Shown: one piece after another, positions 1 to 10,504 of the stretch
Numbering within the stretch: the stretch's first letter is position 1
Layout of the letters: every line of letters starts with the position of its first letter
Source of the DNA: Aplidium turbinatum
Taxonomy: Eukaryota; Chordata; Ascidiacea; Aplousobranchia; Polyclinidae
DNA: 64,000 nt
Reading direction: 5' to 3'
Assembly: GCA_918807975.1 (NCBI GenBank)
Contig: OU964918.1
Span: 51,382,477 to 51,446,476 of the forward strand
Notes under the pieces: generated by a model
Seen by the model: only the letters and a program-made list of their open reading frames with translations
Database searches by the model: none
Told to the model about the DNA's origin: nothing
Position numbers and translations under genes: made by a program

Positions 1-391
1 GTTATTCAACGCGCATGGGATAACCTTTCTTGACGATAAAAACGTAGGGGTTCAAATTTCCTGGAACATCCATCACTAAATGAACTGCCATAGCAAGAAG
101 ACACATATGATCGCTCTGAAAAGATGAATCTTTAGCCTCTTTCTTGTGCTCAGAAAACCATAAGATCTTGGCTTTTAAATGATTTGCGGCTATAGCTGTG
201 ATGAAACTTTACAATATTGTCGGATTTTCAGATGTTGGGGCTTAAGTTTTGATATTTTCTTAATTATGTTCATCAAACCACCATCTTCGTATGCATTAGG
301 GCCTTTCACTTTGCCTTTCAAAAAGCTTTTTGCGTGTGTAAAATAAATCTCATTTACATGAAAGAGACATTCAAGAGTGTGTACCACTAGC
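1..391 (-). pseudogene. Transposase-like coding remnant, family uncertain
   Basis: A short open stretch on the minus strand (387 down to 190) reads ECLFHVNEIYFTH, followed by GPNAYEDGG about 15 residues on. The C-x-x-H-x-N-E spacing followed by a GP motif resembles the conserved segment of the transposase at 35.6-36.9 kb. In another frame, coding-like sequence continues to position 1 and off the window edge. I see no start, no terminal repeats and no intact reading frame, so this is at most a decayed piece of a larger element. It could equally be an old host exon. Confidence 0.25.
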
Positions 392-2399
392 CTACTACTA
401 CCACTGTACTTAATTGCTAAACAAGGCGGAGCAACTTAACAATCGAAATAAAAGCATCACTGTAGCAAAATTGCCGTGTTTCCCATTTTTTTGTCCAAAA
501 ATGAGCAAAAACATGTTTTTTTTCAAAATAACTCCTTTTCTGTTGCAGTTAGCGTTTCATATTGTATTGACAACAAATAGGAAATCGTCCCTTCCGGTCA
601 TTTTGGCGCAAGTTCCAAGTCTCTAGCTCTTACCATATTCGTGATAAGGCCAAAATAGCAAAAATCCGCTAGCTGCACATCAAGATGACGTCATAATAAA
701 AAAATAACGTCATTTTTGAAATCAGTGACGAAAATCCATTCAGAATTTGACCCGAACCTAATTTTCCTGAAAAGTCGCCTAAAAGTGGGACACCCTAATT
801 TATAAGCATGTGAGATAACCTGGGTAGGTACTCTGTACTCTGTCTAGGTACCCTATACTCTGTTATTGTTTTGTACTGATGCTGACGTTTGATGCAACTT
901 TACTCCAGTGTCATATTTTTCCACCTATGCAGTCGAGGATAACAAGAGAGTGTGGTGTTAACGTATTTTTGTTCTTACCATAAACTGTTACTGTAGAAAA
1001 AAGTGGCCTGGCTACCCCATCGCTCTCATGAGCAAAGTGAAGTGCTATTTCATTGGTGATATATCAACCAGCTTTTGTTAAAGTGATATATTTTTTTAGT
1101 TTTATTTTTATATTTGTGAAAGAATAGTAGGCCTACTCCCATTGCGTGTAGCTGTAGTTATCTGTTTATTTTGACGTTTGCTTTTCTGTAGATGTTAGTC
1201 TCGAGCAAATGTAATAGAATTGTATTTGTTTTTTGTTTTTTTCTACGTAGTACAGTTTTGTTATTTGGTAACTTTCATTGTAATCTGGATCAAGGGTCCG
1301 AAAATAGTGAGTCGTGACCTAAATTTGTTCAATGGGTGCATGCAAAGGTTTTTTTCCCGTTTTGTCTGCCAAGGGAAGAGCAGTATAGGCTATAAGCCTA
1401 TTAAGTTTTAAATTGAAAGTATAGTGAGCTAAAATTGAAATGTTACTACCACACTATTAAGTAGCCTATTATTGTGTTGATTTCTATTTCTATTAATTGC
1501 TCTTCCAAAGGGCAGGCACAACAAGCGAATTTACCTACTTCTCTCCACACTGCATTACTGTAGATCTGAAAGTCAAGCAGAAAAGTTATAATAAAGTCTT
1601 TGGCATGAAACCAGGCGCGGATTTATGGGGGGCGCCCCCCTCCAGAAATCCGGGACCCGAAATTTTGTGAAAATTGTGTGTTTCCGCATCAAATAGTTTG
1701 ATCTGATATTAGTCCCACGGCGGACTTAACTTATCACGGGGGAGGGAATATTTTTTTGTTATTATTATGGTTGAAATTATCCATCGATCAGACTCCATTA
1801 TTTTATTTTTTAATAGCAACATTTGTTGGAGCTGACTCAGCTGAAACCAATGCTGAACCAAATGATGTCAGTTGAAACAATCTGAAACCTTAGGCCTAAA
1901 TGGCTGTTTTATAGTTTTTAGTCTTCATTGTAATTTCAATCAATTACCGTATATTCCTGCAAACATACAAATATCCAATTGATCATGGACACTGCATAGG
2001 CTACAGGGTTTTAAACCAGACTTCAAGTTTACTTTGCATGCTTTTCAAGTTTATTCAAGCAAAATTTATTTTTTAAACATTCACAATTGATGAAAATGAC
2101 TGTTTTAATGTCTATTTCATAGCATATCGACTCATAAAAAATGTTTCTGTTTTTGTGAACCAATTCAGCAAATTGTCCACTTGAAGCGGTTGACTGTCTC
2201 GTATCATTCATCACTATAAGCCTTGTTACTCAATGCAACAAACAGTGTAGCCTACCAGCCTCATTTTCTTTATCATAAATCGATTTCGCTATCACAGCAT
2301 CCTCAGTATGATCATATCAAGAGCTTATAACTTTACAAACATGAATAAAAATCAGTTACAGCAAGTGTAGACGTCATAGTACAGTAGGCCTATTACGGT
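392..2399. other. Intergenic stretch without a recognisable gene
   Basis: Only short frames without family resemblance occur here. A GC-rich patch at 1613-1650 (GGATTTATGGGGGGCGCCCC) resembles the end of a hAT-type element, but I find no partner end. TAGGCTA-type words are dense (near 389, 1129, 1384, 1464, 1893, 1997, 2249 and 2386). Confidence 0.5.
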
Positions 2400-2650
2400 A
2401 TACGACATTTTATGCGAGGCCGAGGGGTGCAATGGTGCCCTTTTAACTAAGCTCATGTAAGCTCAGGGTTGTACGCGTCAATGAAATAAATTGACGGCGT
2501 CAGCGCGAATTGCCTAAAAACTTCACGGCGTGAAGTACTAGGCTACGTCAGCTCTTAAAGAGATTGTCAGCGGGGGCTATTTTAGTCAGGGTCTCACTGC
2601 TACTACAGCGCTATTTTAGCCAGGGTCTCACTAAATGGAAGTATTTCAAC
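2400..2650. repeat. Diverged fragment related to the 8.3-kb hAT family
   Basis: The segment around 2420-2470 (GTGCCCTTTTAA, then CTCATGTAAGCTCA) matches the inside of the element ends at 8340-8420 and near 10040 with several mismatches. No terminal inverted repeat or target duplication is visible, so this is a fragment only. Confidence 0.35.
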
Positions 2651-2714
2651 CAAGTTTAGGCTAACAATAGCTATGAATGAAGAGCACGTATTATGTTTTG
2701 AGACTGTATTGTAA

Positions 2715-3018
2715 TTAGTTGCTTAGCCTATTAGTTATTTCCTTGTAGAAGCATTTCAAAACTTTTGTCTGCTGCGTTTGGGACGCATAATGTCCTTTCC
2801 AAGTGAAAACATGTGTTTCACCTTTCAAAAACAAGCCTTGAAAACGTTCACTCGGAAAGGTATCACTGTTCCAAGCGTGCTGTGATGGTTTAGCATATAT
2901 AAATCTTTTAACGAGGTCCACTGCAACAAAATCGCTCTTTTCAGGGGCATAGAATTCTTGAAATAAAGTATCTTCAACCTCCGCGATGACATTCATTGAT
3001 TTTTCTCTTTCCCTCGTT
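2715..3018 (-). CDS. Unrecognised ORF, about 98 codons from MNVIAEVEDT
   Basis: The minus strand is open from the inverted-repeat end at 3027 down to a stop at 2715. The part outside that element begins MNVIAEVEDTLFQEFYAPEK and ends EITNRLSN. I do not recognise it. The composition (charged, no low complexity) is better than that of most random frames nearby, and it lies directly beside the 3027-8071 element. If that element is an insertion, the frame could have continued across it before insertion. There are no obvious splice sites. It may be a transposon coding remnant, an old exon or chance. Confidence 0.2.
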
Positions 3019-3422
3019 CTCGATACCAGTGGTGGCTGGTGCTGTTTGTGAGCAGTCGGGCTGCAATAAATAAATTGGGGGGCGAAGCCCGTCGCTGAGT
3101 ACGCCGAAAGCGAACGACTTCGCTGGGGGTATTCCCCCAAAAAAATTTGAAAAATCACATTAAATTTGGTGCGTTCTGAGCACGTTTGTACCCCAAATTT
3201 TGAAAAAATGCATTCAAACTTTGTTGAAAGGTTGATGTATTCCTAAGCTGTAATTAAAAAAAACTAACAGTATTGTTTTGGAGACAAACTTTACTAGTAT
3301 TGAGCTTAGTCTTGACTAGCCTACCCGTTGGCCGTTGCATACAAGGTTCAAGTGATTTTGAGATACCCTAGGCTAGACTAGCACTTTCTATAACCTGTTG
3401 AATACCCTAACTCTACAGCTAA

Positions 3423-3863
3423 CACTTCTACATTCATAGCTCATCGCTACTCTGCGAAATAAAAACTAACTTTAAAAACTTTTCCACTTGTGCTCATTCT
3501 AATCCTTGCGAAAACTTTTCCAGCAGTGTTACAAATAAACAGTTTAATATTTTCCAGTCAGTTAATTGTGATTCTTCTAACATCATTTATTTAATTACTT
3601 GCCAAAAATGTTTCCAACAATACGTTGGAGAAACTGGACGCAAATTTAAAATCAGAATTAGTGAACACTTACGAGACATCAAAAACAATAAAAACACAGC
3701 TGTTGCTTCACATTTCAACAAACAAAATCATACCACTGTTGATTTTCACGCCATTGCCATTGATAAACTTAACAAAACGTGTGAATATAGAAAAACTAAA
3801 GAACAATTTTGGATTAAAACACTTCACTCACAAGAACCTACTGGGATAAACATTAGAGAATAA
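3423..3863 (+). pseudogene. Penelope-like GIY-YIG endonuclease fragment
   Basis: The frame is open for 146 codons and ends with TAA at 3861-3863. Diagnostic residues in order are a cysteine pair (LITCQKC), YVGETGR, then RISEH, SHFNKQNH and a terminal EQFWIKTLHSQEPTGINIRE. This is the order seen in the C-terminal GIY-YIG nuclease of Penelope-like elements, where it nicks target DNA for insertion. There is no start codon and no reverse transcriptase upstream, so the piece is a 5'-truncated copy. The nuclease domain itself reads through without a stop, which suggests moderate age. Confidence 0.8.
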
Positions 3864-4561
3864 ACAATCTTATCACTCTTTTACTGACGATCTTTTTACT
3901 AACTACTTTTTAGACCTTCTTGTTTTGTCTATTTTCCTAATTCTCTCGTTTTAGATTTAGATGTTCTTTTCTTTCACTAATTGATTTAAACATTTCAATA
4001 CGTTTTTTTCTTTACTACTCCCTTGTTCATTTTTAATTCATTTCTAATATAAATTTTCATTATGACATCATTATTGAAATACATTTTTACTTTTAACCTA
4101 TCGTTGCTATGCCAATGTCATTGCATCTCAACATTCTTAGAATTTAGTTCTGTTTAAATTAGCGGTTCAGTTTGTTTGCATCTCAACATTCTTTGAATTA
4201 GCAGTTCAGTTTGTTTTCATTCCTTGCTATCACGATAATAAATAGTGTAGGCTATGTCATCGTTAGAAGTCAGACAAGTCAGACAAATGATAGGAGCGAC
4301 AATACGTAGAAACTAGTTTTATAGTTAAAAGTTCTCTCCAATTTTCTCTAAAGTTCTCTCCAATTACAATTTTAATAGATTTGAATTTTTACATGTTGAT
4401 TATCATCTTATTATCTAGTGTATTGACCTAAAGTCTTATAGTTATGTATAATATTTGATCTTTTCTATTTCTTTACTATATTATCTACTTTTTTACCACT
4501 TTTATTAAATTTTATAACCATCTTAATAGTATATCATTCTTTATTATTGTTGCAGTTTATA

Positions 4562-4606
4562 CTGATGAAGCCACACTTGTGTGGCGAAAGCTCTGTATTT
4601 AAATAA
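4562..4606 (+). ncRNA. Hammerhead-like ribozyme motif of the Penelope-like element
   Basis: CTGATGA at 4562-4568 is followed by a perfect 7-bp hairpin with a two-base loop (GCCACAC, TT, GTGTGGC; 4570-4585), then GAAA at 4586-4589. This is the CUGANGA / stem II / GAAA core of a hammerhead. Possible stem I pairing is GTTTAT just upstream with ATAAAC just downstream. Penelope-like elements are known to carry minimal hammerheads in this position. The very short stem III and the cleavage site are not certain by eye. Confidence 0.6.
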
Positions 4607-4618
4607 ACCGATTCTTCT

Positions 4619-7600
4619 TTCATTCATAGCTTGTCACGCCAGTGTCGGAGCCAGGTAAGAGCATTGTTTGTGATGTTTTTGAGGTCGTTGTCATCACATG
4701 AAGGGCTAAGGGGGCAGTTGGTGAGGATGTGCTTCATTGTCTGATTGTCTAGGCCGCAATCACACATTGGGTCAGGAGTCATCTTCCATCGGAAAAGATT
4801 GCTTTTATTTCTCCCGACTCCGCAGCGGGCTCTGTTTAAGCAGCACCACTCTCTTCTCTCAAGGGTGGGAGTTTGTTGTAGACTTTCGGAAGGACTTGGG
4901 ATGGCAGGATGTTGTGTCCTATCGGGCTCAGAGGTCCACATTTCTAGTCGTGCAGCTGTCGCGCTTGTGTGTTCCAATGGGCCGACTTTGATGAAGCTTT
5001 TGCGTGACTTGAGTCTTGCTGGGATAAGTTTGTGTTCATAGAGAGGGTGGCGTTGGTCGGATATTTGTTTTACTCTTTCCTTTTTTGTAGTGACTTCTCT
5101 TCGGATATGAGGTGGGGCTATAGTTGCTAAGTTATAGAGGTCGGCGATTGGTGTTGGACGGAGTGTGCCAGTTATGATTCTACATGCTTGGTTTAATTCG
5201 GAGTCAATTACTTTGGTGTGGCTTGACCTAGCCCATACTGGAGCGCAGTATTCAGCGGTCGAATAACAGAGAGCCAGTGCTGTTTGCTTCAGTGTGTGCT
5301 CATCTGCTCCCCAGTTTGAGTTTCCCAGCTTTTGCAAAAGGTTGTTGCGAGCAGATAATTTTTTCTTAAGCTTCAGTAGGTGTGTCTTATAGGATAGGGT
5401 CCTGTCTAGTGTTATGCCAAGGTATACAGGAAAGGGGGTATATTGTAAAGCAGTGTTTTCCCAATTGATGATAAGTTTTTGGCTAGCCTTATGATTGTTC
5501 AAGTGAAAGCATGTCACTTGGGTTTTGGAAGGGTTTGCATTTAGGCTCCAGTACTTGTAATATGTGGAATACTCGGAGAGTGCTCCTGTTAAGGTCTTTT
5601 CTATCACCGAGAAGTTTTTTGATTGGGTAGCTAGGCAGAGGTCGTCGGCATAAATGAAACGACGTACGTTGGGGGGTTTTGGTTGATCATTGGTGTATAT
5701 GTTAAACAAGATAGGTGCAAGGACAGAGCCTTGCGGCAGGCCATTACGTTGGGTTCTCCATCGGCTTTTTCGACCATTCATCTCAACAAAAAATCGTCTA
5801 TTTGTAAGAAGTGATTGGATAGCTTGGTTGATTGTGGGGTTCTTGATGACTTGATCTAGTTTAAGAAGCAAGGCCCTATGGTTGATGGTATCATAAGCGG
5901 CAGATAGGTCTACGAAGACGGTTCCAGTGGCGAGTTTCTGTTCGAATCCATCCTCTATATATTGAGTTAGGTTTAATACTTGACCGCAACAAGAGCGCCC
6001 TGGTCGAAAACCTGCCTGGTCATGTGTAAGTTGGTCATCTACTTGCGTTGAAATCCTATTTAGTATGAGGCGTTCGTATACTTTCATGAGGATGCATAAA
6101 AGTGATATTGGTCTATAGTTCTTTGGGGAAGAGGGATCTTTTTGGGGTTTCAAAAGAGCTACTACCTTTGCTTTTCTCCAGATCTTTGGTATTGTTGCAC
6201 CGGCCAGACAATTGTTGAAGAATTTTAAGAGCCAGGATTTTGCTTTCGTACCAAAATGGAGGATCTGTTCAGTAGTGATTCCATCTAGGCCTGTTGCTTT
6301 ACCACTTTTCAAGTGTTTGAAGGCTACCTGAAGGTCTGCTGGTGTAAAAAATTGATCGTTGGTTTCCCTTTCTAGTAAAGTATCGTTTTTGTACCTGGTG
6401 GGTTTGTGGTATCGGTGCTTGGCTTTGGTCTTTCCATTAAGGAGCAGTTGGTGGGCGACTTGGTTTGGTGTGACTGCTGCGAGGTTATTTTGCAGTTGAT
6501 TATCAGAATTTAATTTTTTTATGGTAGCCCATGCTTTCTTGCTATTGTGGCGAAGGTCAGTTGACTCTATCATTTTTCTCCAGCGCGTTTTTCTTTCTTC
6601 ATCGAGTTTGTTGAGGACTGTTTCGCCAAGGTTCTGAGCTTCTTGGCTGAAAGGATCCTGGTTGTATTGGTTCAGGTATTCTTCATACACTTCTTTGCTT
6701 TCAGTTGTGAGACCAGGTATGTATTCTTTGCGGCTTCCTCTTGGTATGGTCTGTTTTGAGACCTTCCAAACCAGTTTTTGAAAAACAGCGTATGATTGGG
6801 GTGTGGGGGGTATATTGTCGATTTCTGCGTCTAGTACTTGTGTAAAGTTGTCCCAGTTAGCTTTGCGGAAATTAAACCGTGGCAGTGGTTTGGAGATTCG
6901 GGGCTGAATTACTGGGTTTATGTTGATGCATACTGGGAGGTGTTGGGACTTGGGTATGGGTTCGAGGATTGTTCTTTTATAGGAGTTGATGTATTTTGAG
7001 CTAACAAAAGCAAGGTCGGGATTATAGCCTTTCTTCCATCGGGCACTGTGGAAGGTTGGTTTGTCTTTCGGCGAGTAGAGCAATGAGAGATTATTGTTGG
7101 AGGCCCACAGTTCAACCAGTTCTCCATCTTTATTGCTGCTGCTGTATCCCCAGGCAATGTTGTGGCTGTTAAAGTCCCCTATTATGAGGCACGGTTTGCT
7201 GTTGTCGATCCAGGTGTTATTTGGCCAGGAAAAAGATTCTGTGGGGGGTTTATATATTGAGAAGATTTCCAATGAATTAGTTTTTATGTGCAAAATTTCT
7301 AAAGCACCCGTTGTTAGGTTGGCCGATCCGAGAATCGCTGACTTCTCCCTGCAGAATATGGCACTACCATGGGTTCGGCTGGGAGATTGAATGGCTAAGT
7401 ACATTCCTGGGATGCTAGGAGGGATTTTGTCTCTGTGTGTTTCTTGCAAGCACAGGATGTCTGGTTGTAAGTTAGCTATAAGAACTGCTTTCGTGGCTGA
7501 CAAACCTTCCGTATTGAAGCTAATTATTTTCATCGTAGGGCCGAGGGTCTATCCTTTTACCACCCTAAATATGCTCTCTCTGGCAGTAACTGGAGTGTAG

Positions 7601-7701
7601 TGTTGAGATTAGTCTCCTGTAAAGGATTAACGGGGATCGCCACGTGAAGGCTCTCAACATGATCATCAACATGATCCAACATGATCCACGTGAAGGCTCT
7701 C
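4619..7701 (-). mobile_element. Jockey-like LINE, apparently full length
   Basis: This non-LTR retrotransposon is flanked by a perfect 13-bp target duplication AACCGATTCTTCT (4606-4618 and 7702-7714). It has a 5' leader of about 170 bp, one long ORF and a very short 3' tail (TGAATGAAAG) with no long poly-A. A short duplicated block (CACGTGAAGGCTCTCAAC) sits at its 5' end, near 7640-7700. It sits in the 3' end of a Penelope-like element and contains no TAGGCTA word, which fits recent insertion. Confidence 0.85.
4624..7533 (-). CDS. LINE endonuclease-reverse transcriptase (969 aa)
   Basis: An uninterrupted 969-codon frame. Residues 1-220 are an apurinic-type endonuclease: QETH near residue 31, IGDFNSHNIAW near 118, NPDLAFVS near 171, and SQHLPV where SDH is usual. 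The reverse transcriptase spans roughly 440-700, with YRPISLL, AGFRPGRSC, FVDLSAAYDTINH, NGLPQGSVLAPILFN and the catalytic FIYADD. The tail has the Cys-His motif CDCGLDNQTMKHILTNCPL. I see no RNase H domain and no ORF1. It would nick target DNA and copy its own RNA there. The start Met is chosen because it directly opens the endonuclease fold (MKIISFNTEG). The frame looks intact. Confidence 0.9.
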   Translation of the reverse strand: MKIISFNTEGLSATKAVLIANLQPDILCLQETHRDKIPPSIPGMYLAIQSPSRTHGSAIFCREKSAILGSANLTTGALEILHIKTNSLEIFSIYKPPTESFSWPNNTWIDNSKPCLIIGDFNSHNIAWGYSSSNKDGELVELWASNNNLSLLYSPKDKPTFHSARWKKGYNPDLAFVSSKYINSYKRTILEPIPKSQHLPVCININPVIQPRISKPLPRFNFRKANWDNFTQVLDAEIDNIPPTPQSYAVFQKLVWKVSKQTIPRGSRKEYIPGLTTESKEVYEEYLNQYNQDPFSQEAQNLGETVLNKLDEERKTRWRKMIESTDLRHNSKKAWATIKKLNSDNQLQNNLAAVTPNQVAHQLLLNGKTKAKHRYHKPTRYKNDTLLERETNDQFFTPADLQVAFKHLKSGKATGLDGITTEQILHFGTKAKSWLLKFFNNCLAGATIPKIWRKAKVVALLKPQKDPSSPKNYRPISLLCILMKVYERLILNRISTQVDDQLTHDQAGFRPGRSCCGQVLNLTQYIEDGFEQKLATGTVFVDLSAAYDTINHRALLLKLDQVIKNPTINQAIQSLLTNRRFFVEMNGRKSRWRTQRNGLPQGSVLAPILFNIYTNDQPKPPNVRRFIYADDLCLATQSKNFSVIEKTLTGALSEYSTYYKYWSLNANPSKTQVTCFHLNNHKASQKLIINWENTALQYTPFPVYLGITLDRTLSYKTHLLKLKKKLSARNNLLQKLGNSNWGADEHTLKQTALALCYSTAEYCAPVWARSSHTKVIDSELNQACRIITGTLRPTPIADLYNLATIAPPHIRREVTTKKERVKQISDQRHPLYEHKLIPARLKSRKSFIKVGPLEHTSATAARLEMWTSEPDRTQHPAIPSPSESLQQTPTLERREWCCLNRARCGVGRNKSNLFRWKMTPDPMCDCGLDNQTMKHILTNCPLSPSCDDNDLKNITNNALTWLRHWRDKL

Positions 7702-9055
7702 AACCGATTCTTCTGATTTGGTGTGATATTGTTTACTTTATTTAACTTTAAAAAGTCTGTAAAGTTATTGGGTTAGGTGGGGCTGATTTCCATGCAGCCC
7801 CAACAGATTCAAAAATTTCTGTAAAATACCAAAATAGGTGGAGTTTCAAAGATAACTTTTAGCCAATACCAGAGCGCGTGAAATCCAGATTCTCGGGCTG
7901 CAGAGAAGTTTGCGCAAAGTCGGTGTTGCCAAACGAAACTTTGAATATTTTAATTTTCGATCAGCAATTCTTAAGTGAAAAAATTAACCGGGTCGGACAA
8001 ACACAGAGGAAAACATATTTTCCCTCTTTCTTTCAGGTGAGGCTGCAGCCCAATGTCACGAGCCACCACTGCTCGTTGCTCGATACTGCTCACGATATGA
8101 GTGATCACCATTTGGCGAACTTCTTCCCCTTATATTCCAGGTAGACATTCCAACCAACGCGAAAGCCGGTAATTCGGTTGAGTCGCGCTGGCCAGAATAC
8201 ATTGTGAAACGAAATTTTCCATGAAAACAAACAATGACGCATAGCGCGTGACGCTTAAAATCGGCAAAATATTTGACTGCGCTATCACTTCCGTCAACTA
8301 AAAAATAAACTGACGGCGCTAGCCAGGGGCGGGGGGGCGATCGCCCCCCTGCCCTAAATTTTTCTTTGGATGTGGGGGCAATCGTGCCCTTTTAAGGTCA
8401 TGTGAGCTACTGCACATTTTTCAATATAACAATTTCTGCTATCAAAATAATATTCACACACAAAATTCTATATCACACTAGGTTAGGCCTACATGATGCC
8501 CTTCCGTGCCATTGTTCTTTGTATACCGGTATGTATAGTTCTTGTATCATTACTCGATAATGAGCTATTGTGTAGGTCACAAACATAATTTATTGAAATT
8601 CTACCACTCCTATGCTTCTTCAAAGACGGTTTTGTCTTTGTCACTCACAACTATGTTTGATGTTACCACCAGCTGTGAAAATTAAACGCCAATGATTCGA
8701 GGCACTACTAACGACCGTTTTGCATAGAATAGGCTACGACCAAAGGTAGGGCCGGGTGGCCGGGTATTGTTGATGGCTGACTTATGAGAAAAGAAAATGT
8801 TTCTCGTGGTCTTGGTTTTAGTTAGAAAAAAGACCTGAGTGCAGGGGCGCCGGAACGATTTTTGACTGGGGGGGCAAGATTACGAAAAAAAGGCACTTTT
8901 TTTTACTAAAAGGCAAATTTTTTTTCAAGTTTTAAGATAAGATATAGCGATAATGCTAATCTATCAGCTCACTATGTATTGAGTAATGATAGCCTACAAG
9001 TGTCCAGTATACAAAGAAGGGCATCATGCTATGTCATAATGATGTAACCTACTGT

Positions 9056-9919
9056 CAAGCCTTAAAGCAGCCGGTGGCCATGGCCGCTAAGTAGTGCTTG
9101 AATGACCACCGGTGCTACCTCCACAATCGGCCAAGTTTGGCCGCCGGTCTCTTCTAGCCAAATATTTAATTTCGCAATAGAATGATCGTGGATTAACTGT
9201 CGAAAATATGTAATATCAAAGAGTGACGCAAAATTAGGTCAGCGCGTCATAATCGCCACTGTTGCGTTGTGCGGGGATATTTGTTATTGATGGAATCCAT
9301 CCATCTGCGATCACCAGCGCTGTAAGTCTTGTTTGTAATTCTCGACGTTTATTTTAACAAAGTCTTAATCCGAAGTGCTAAATTACATCGGCTGGCAATA
9401 TTGTCGTTTTTATGTCGATTCGATGTTGTCGGACATTGAATCGTTGTTAAAAAGGAGAACTAGGTTAGTTGACATCCAAGGGGAAAACATTTTTTGATCA
9501 TATTTTGCAAAAATTATGCTTTATTGAGTAATGTCCTTCACATCATTGAAATACTTATTTTATTACCTTGTCGTCATTGTCAACACAATCATGTCGAGCG
9601 TTGTTTTTCGTTGCTAAAAAGAATTCTAGGGGAGTGGCGAACTTCGTTAAAATCAGCCACATTAGAGACACTCGTGCGAGTGTCGTTAGATGGTCCCTCA
9701 GTACTAGATTACAATCCCGATAAAGCAGTTATTGCGGGGTGCAACGATTCTATTGTAGGACGTCGCCCAGGCCCAGACTTCAACAACGCTAAGTGATCAT
9801 TTTAGCATTGTTGCAAGTTTAATTCTATTTACTTGTGCTATCGTTATTTTTATTTTGTATTTTGGCCTCCAAGCCCACAGGTTTGGCCGCCGAGAAGGAG
9901 CTCCCGAAAAAAAGGCCTG
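9056..9919 (+). mobile_element. hAT element, CAAGCCTTAAAG family, copy 1
   Basis: It begins CAAGCCTTAAAGCAGCCGG and ends AAAAGGCCTG, flanked by TACTGT on both sides (9050-9055 and 9920-9925). A second copy lies at 22965-23965 with the same internal blocks (GGCCATGGCCGCTAAGTAGT, then TTTGGCCGCCGG). A hAT C-terminal coding segment lies near its right side. The 5-6 bp flanking repeat is shorter than the usual hAT 8 bp, so the exact ends or the subgroup are uncertain. Confidence 0.65.
9568..9796 (+). pseudogene. hAT transposase C-terminal dimerisation segment
   Basis: The frame reads HVERCFSLLKRILGEWRTSL, then ETLVRVSLDGPS, YNPDKAVIAG and VGRRPGPDFNN. The pattern E-R-x-F-S-x-x-x-x-I, R-x-S-L, L-V-R-x-x-x-x-G-P and R-R-P is the hAT dimerisation region that lies at the transposase C-terminus. 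The catalytic core is absent, so only the 3' end of the gene remains. The copy at 23.7 kb keeps the same final motif (YNPDKAVIAWYN, RRPDFNN). Confidence 0.7.
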
Positions 9920-10265
9920 TACTGTGTTGCAAAATTTTCTGCCGTAAATATTGTTTTGAGGCAAAAATGAAAGATTATTATTAGGTTAAAAGCGAATAGC
10001 AGAAATTGTTATATTGTAAAATGTGCAGTTGCTTACATGACTTTAAAAGGGCACCATTGCCCCCCCTGCCCCTCTATCTGCAGAAAAATTGAGGGCCTGC
10101 CCCCCGCTTCCGGCGCCCCTGCCTGAGTGATACAGAATTGTAGGAAAGTTAAGGAATGGTAACCTATAAACGTCTTAGCATAGCAAAGGGTGTGAGAACC
10201 TAGAAGTTAAAATTTTTTAGAAGGAAAAGTGTAAGTAAGCCGTTATAAGGGACAATTTAGGAAAG

Positions 10266-10448
10266 ATGAATGCTGAACGCAGTTTTAGCGCCATGAGGCG
10301 AATAAAAATGTGCCATCGTACCACAATGACAGAAAACAACTTAAACAATCGAATGTTTGAGAATATTCACAAACAAGTGATGGACACCATTGACTTAGAA
10401 GCTGTTGCAAATGAGCTCATTCGAGTCACCGACGCGCGTAAAATGTAG
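10266..10448 (+). pseudogene. hAT transposase C-terminus of the outer element
   Basis: Sixty codons read MNAERSFSAMRRIKMCHRTT, then TENNLNNRMFENIHKQ and ending IDLEAVANELIRVTD. The E-R-S-F-S-A-x-R-R-I-K block followed by L-N-N matches the C-terminal dimerisation segment of TTF/ZMYM-type hAT transposases. It lies just right of the nested 8842-10121 hAT and is the only recognisable coding part of the outer 8324-13302 element. The frame closes with TAG inside a TAGGCTA word at 10446, so the original stop may have lain elsewhere. Confidence 0.7.
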
Positions 10449-10504
10449 GCTACTTTGGATTGGTTTGATATTTGTCTATGTACAGTAGCCTACAGCATAC
10501 AAAT

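Larger units (their letters stand above)
3423..4618 (+). mobile_element. Penelope-like element, 3' part (GIY-YIG and 3' end)
   Basis: This is the downstream portion of a Penelope-like retroelement: the end of the reverse-transcriptase linker, the GIY-YIG endonuclease, about 700 bp of AT-rich 3' region and a hammerhead-like motif at the end. The 5' part with the reverse transcriptase is absent. A LINE has inserted at 4619; the sequence after its 13-bp duplication (from 7715) is the continuation of the same target. Confidence 0.75.
3027..8071. mobile_element. hAT-like element with CAGTGGTGGCT ends, carrying nested insertions
   Basis: The left end at 3027 begins CAGTGGTGGCTGGTGC. The right end at 8071 read in reverse begins CAGTGGTGGCTCGTGAC, and both sides then run into a GGGCTGCA block, so they form a terminal inverted repeat. 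The flanks share an imperfect direct repeat of 14-15 bp (CTCGTTCTCGATAC on the left, CTCGTTGCTCGATAC on the right), longer than the 8 bp usual for hAT. The interval holds the Penelope-like fragment and the LINE described below. I see no transposase of its own, so it is non-autonomous or eroded. Confidence 0.5.
8842..10121. mobile_element. hAT element inserted in the outer hAT
   Basis: The ends CAGGGGCGCCGGAACG and CTTCCGGCGCCCCTG form the inverted repeat. The flanks carry a perfect 8-bp duplication CCTGAGTG (8834-8841 and 10122-10129). The ends closely match the right end of the enclosing element, so a relative inserted into a relative. No coding capacity of its own is visible; its centre is occupied by another hAT. 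Confidence 0.85.

Noticed and set aside
4737-5041. Plus-strand frames opposite the LINE ORF
   Set aside because: Shadows of the 969-codon minus-strand gene.
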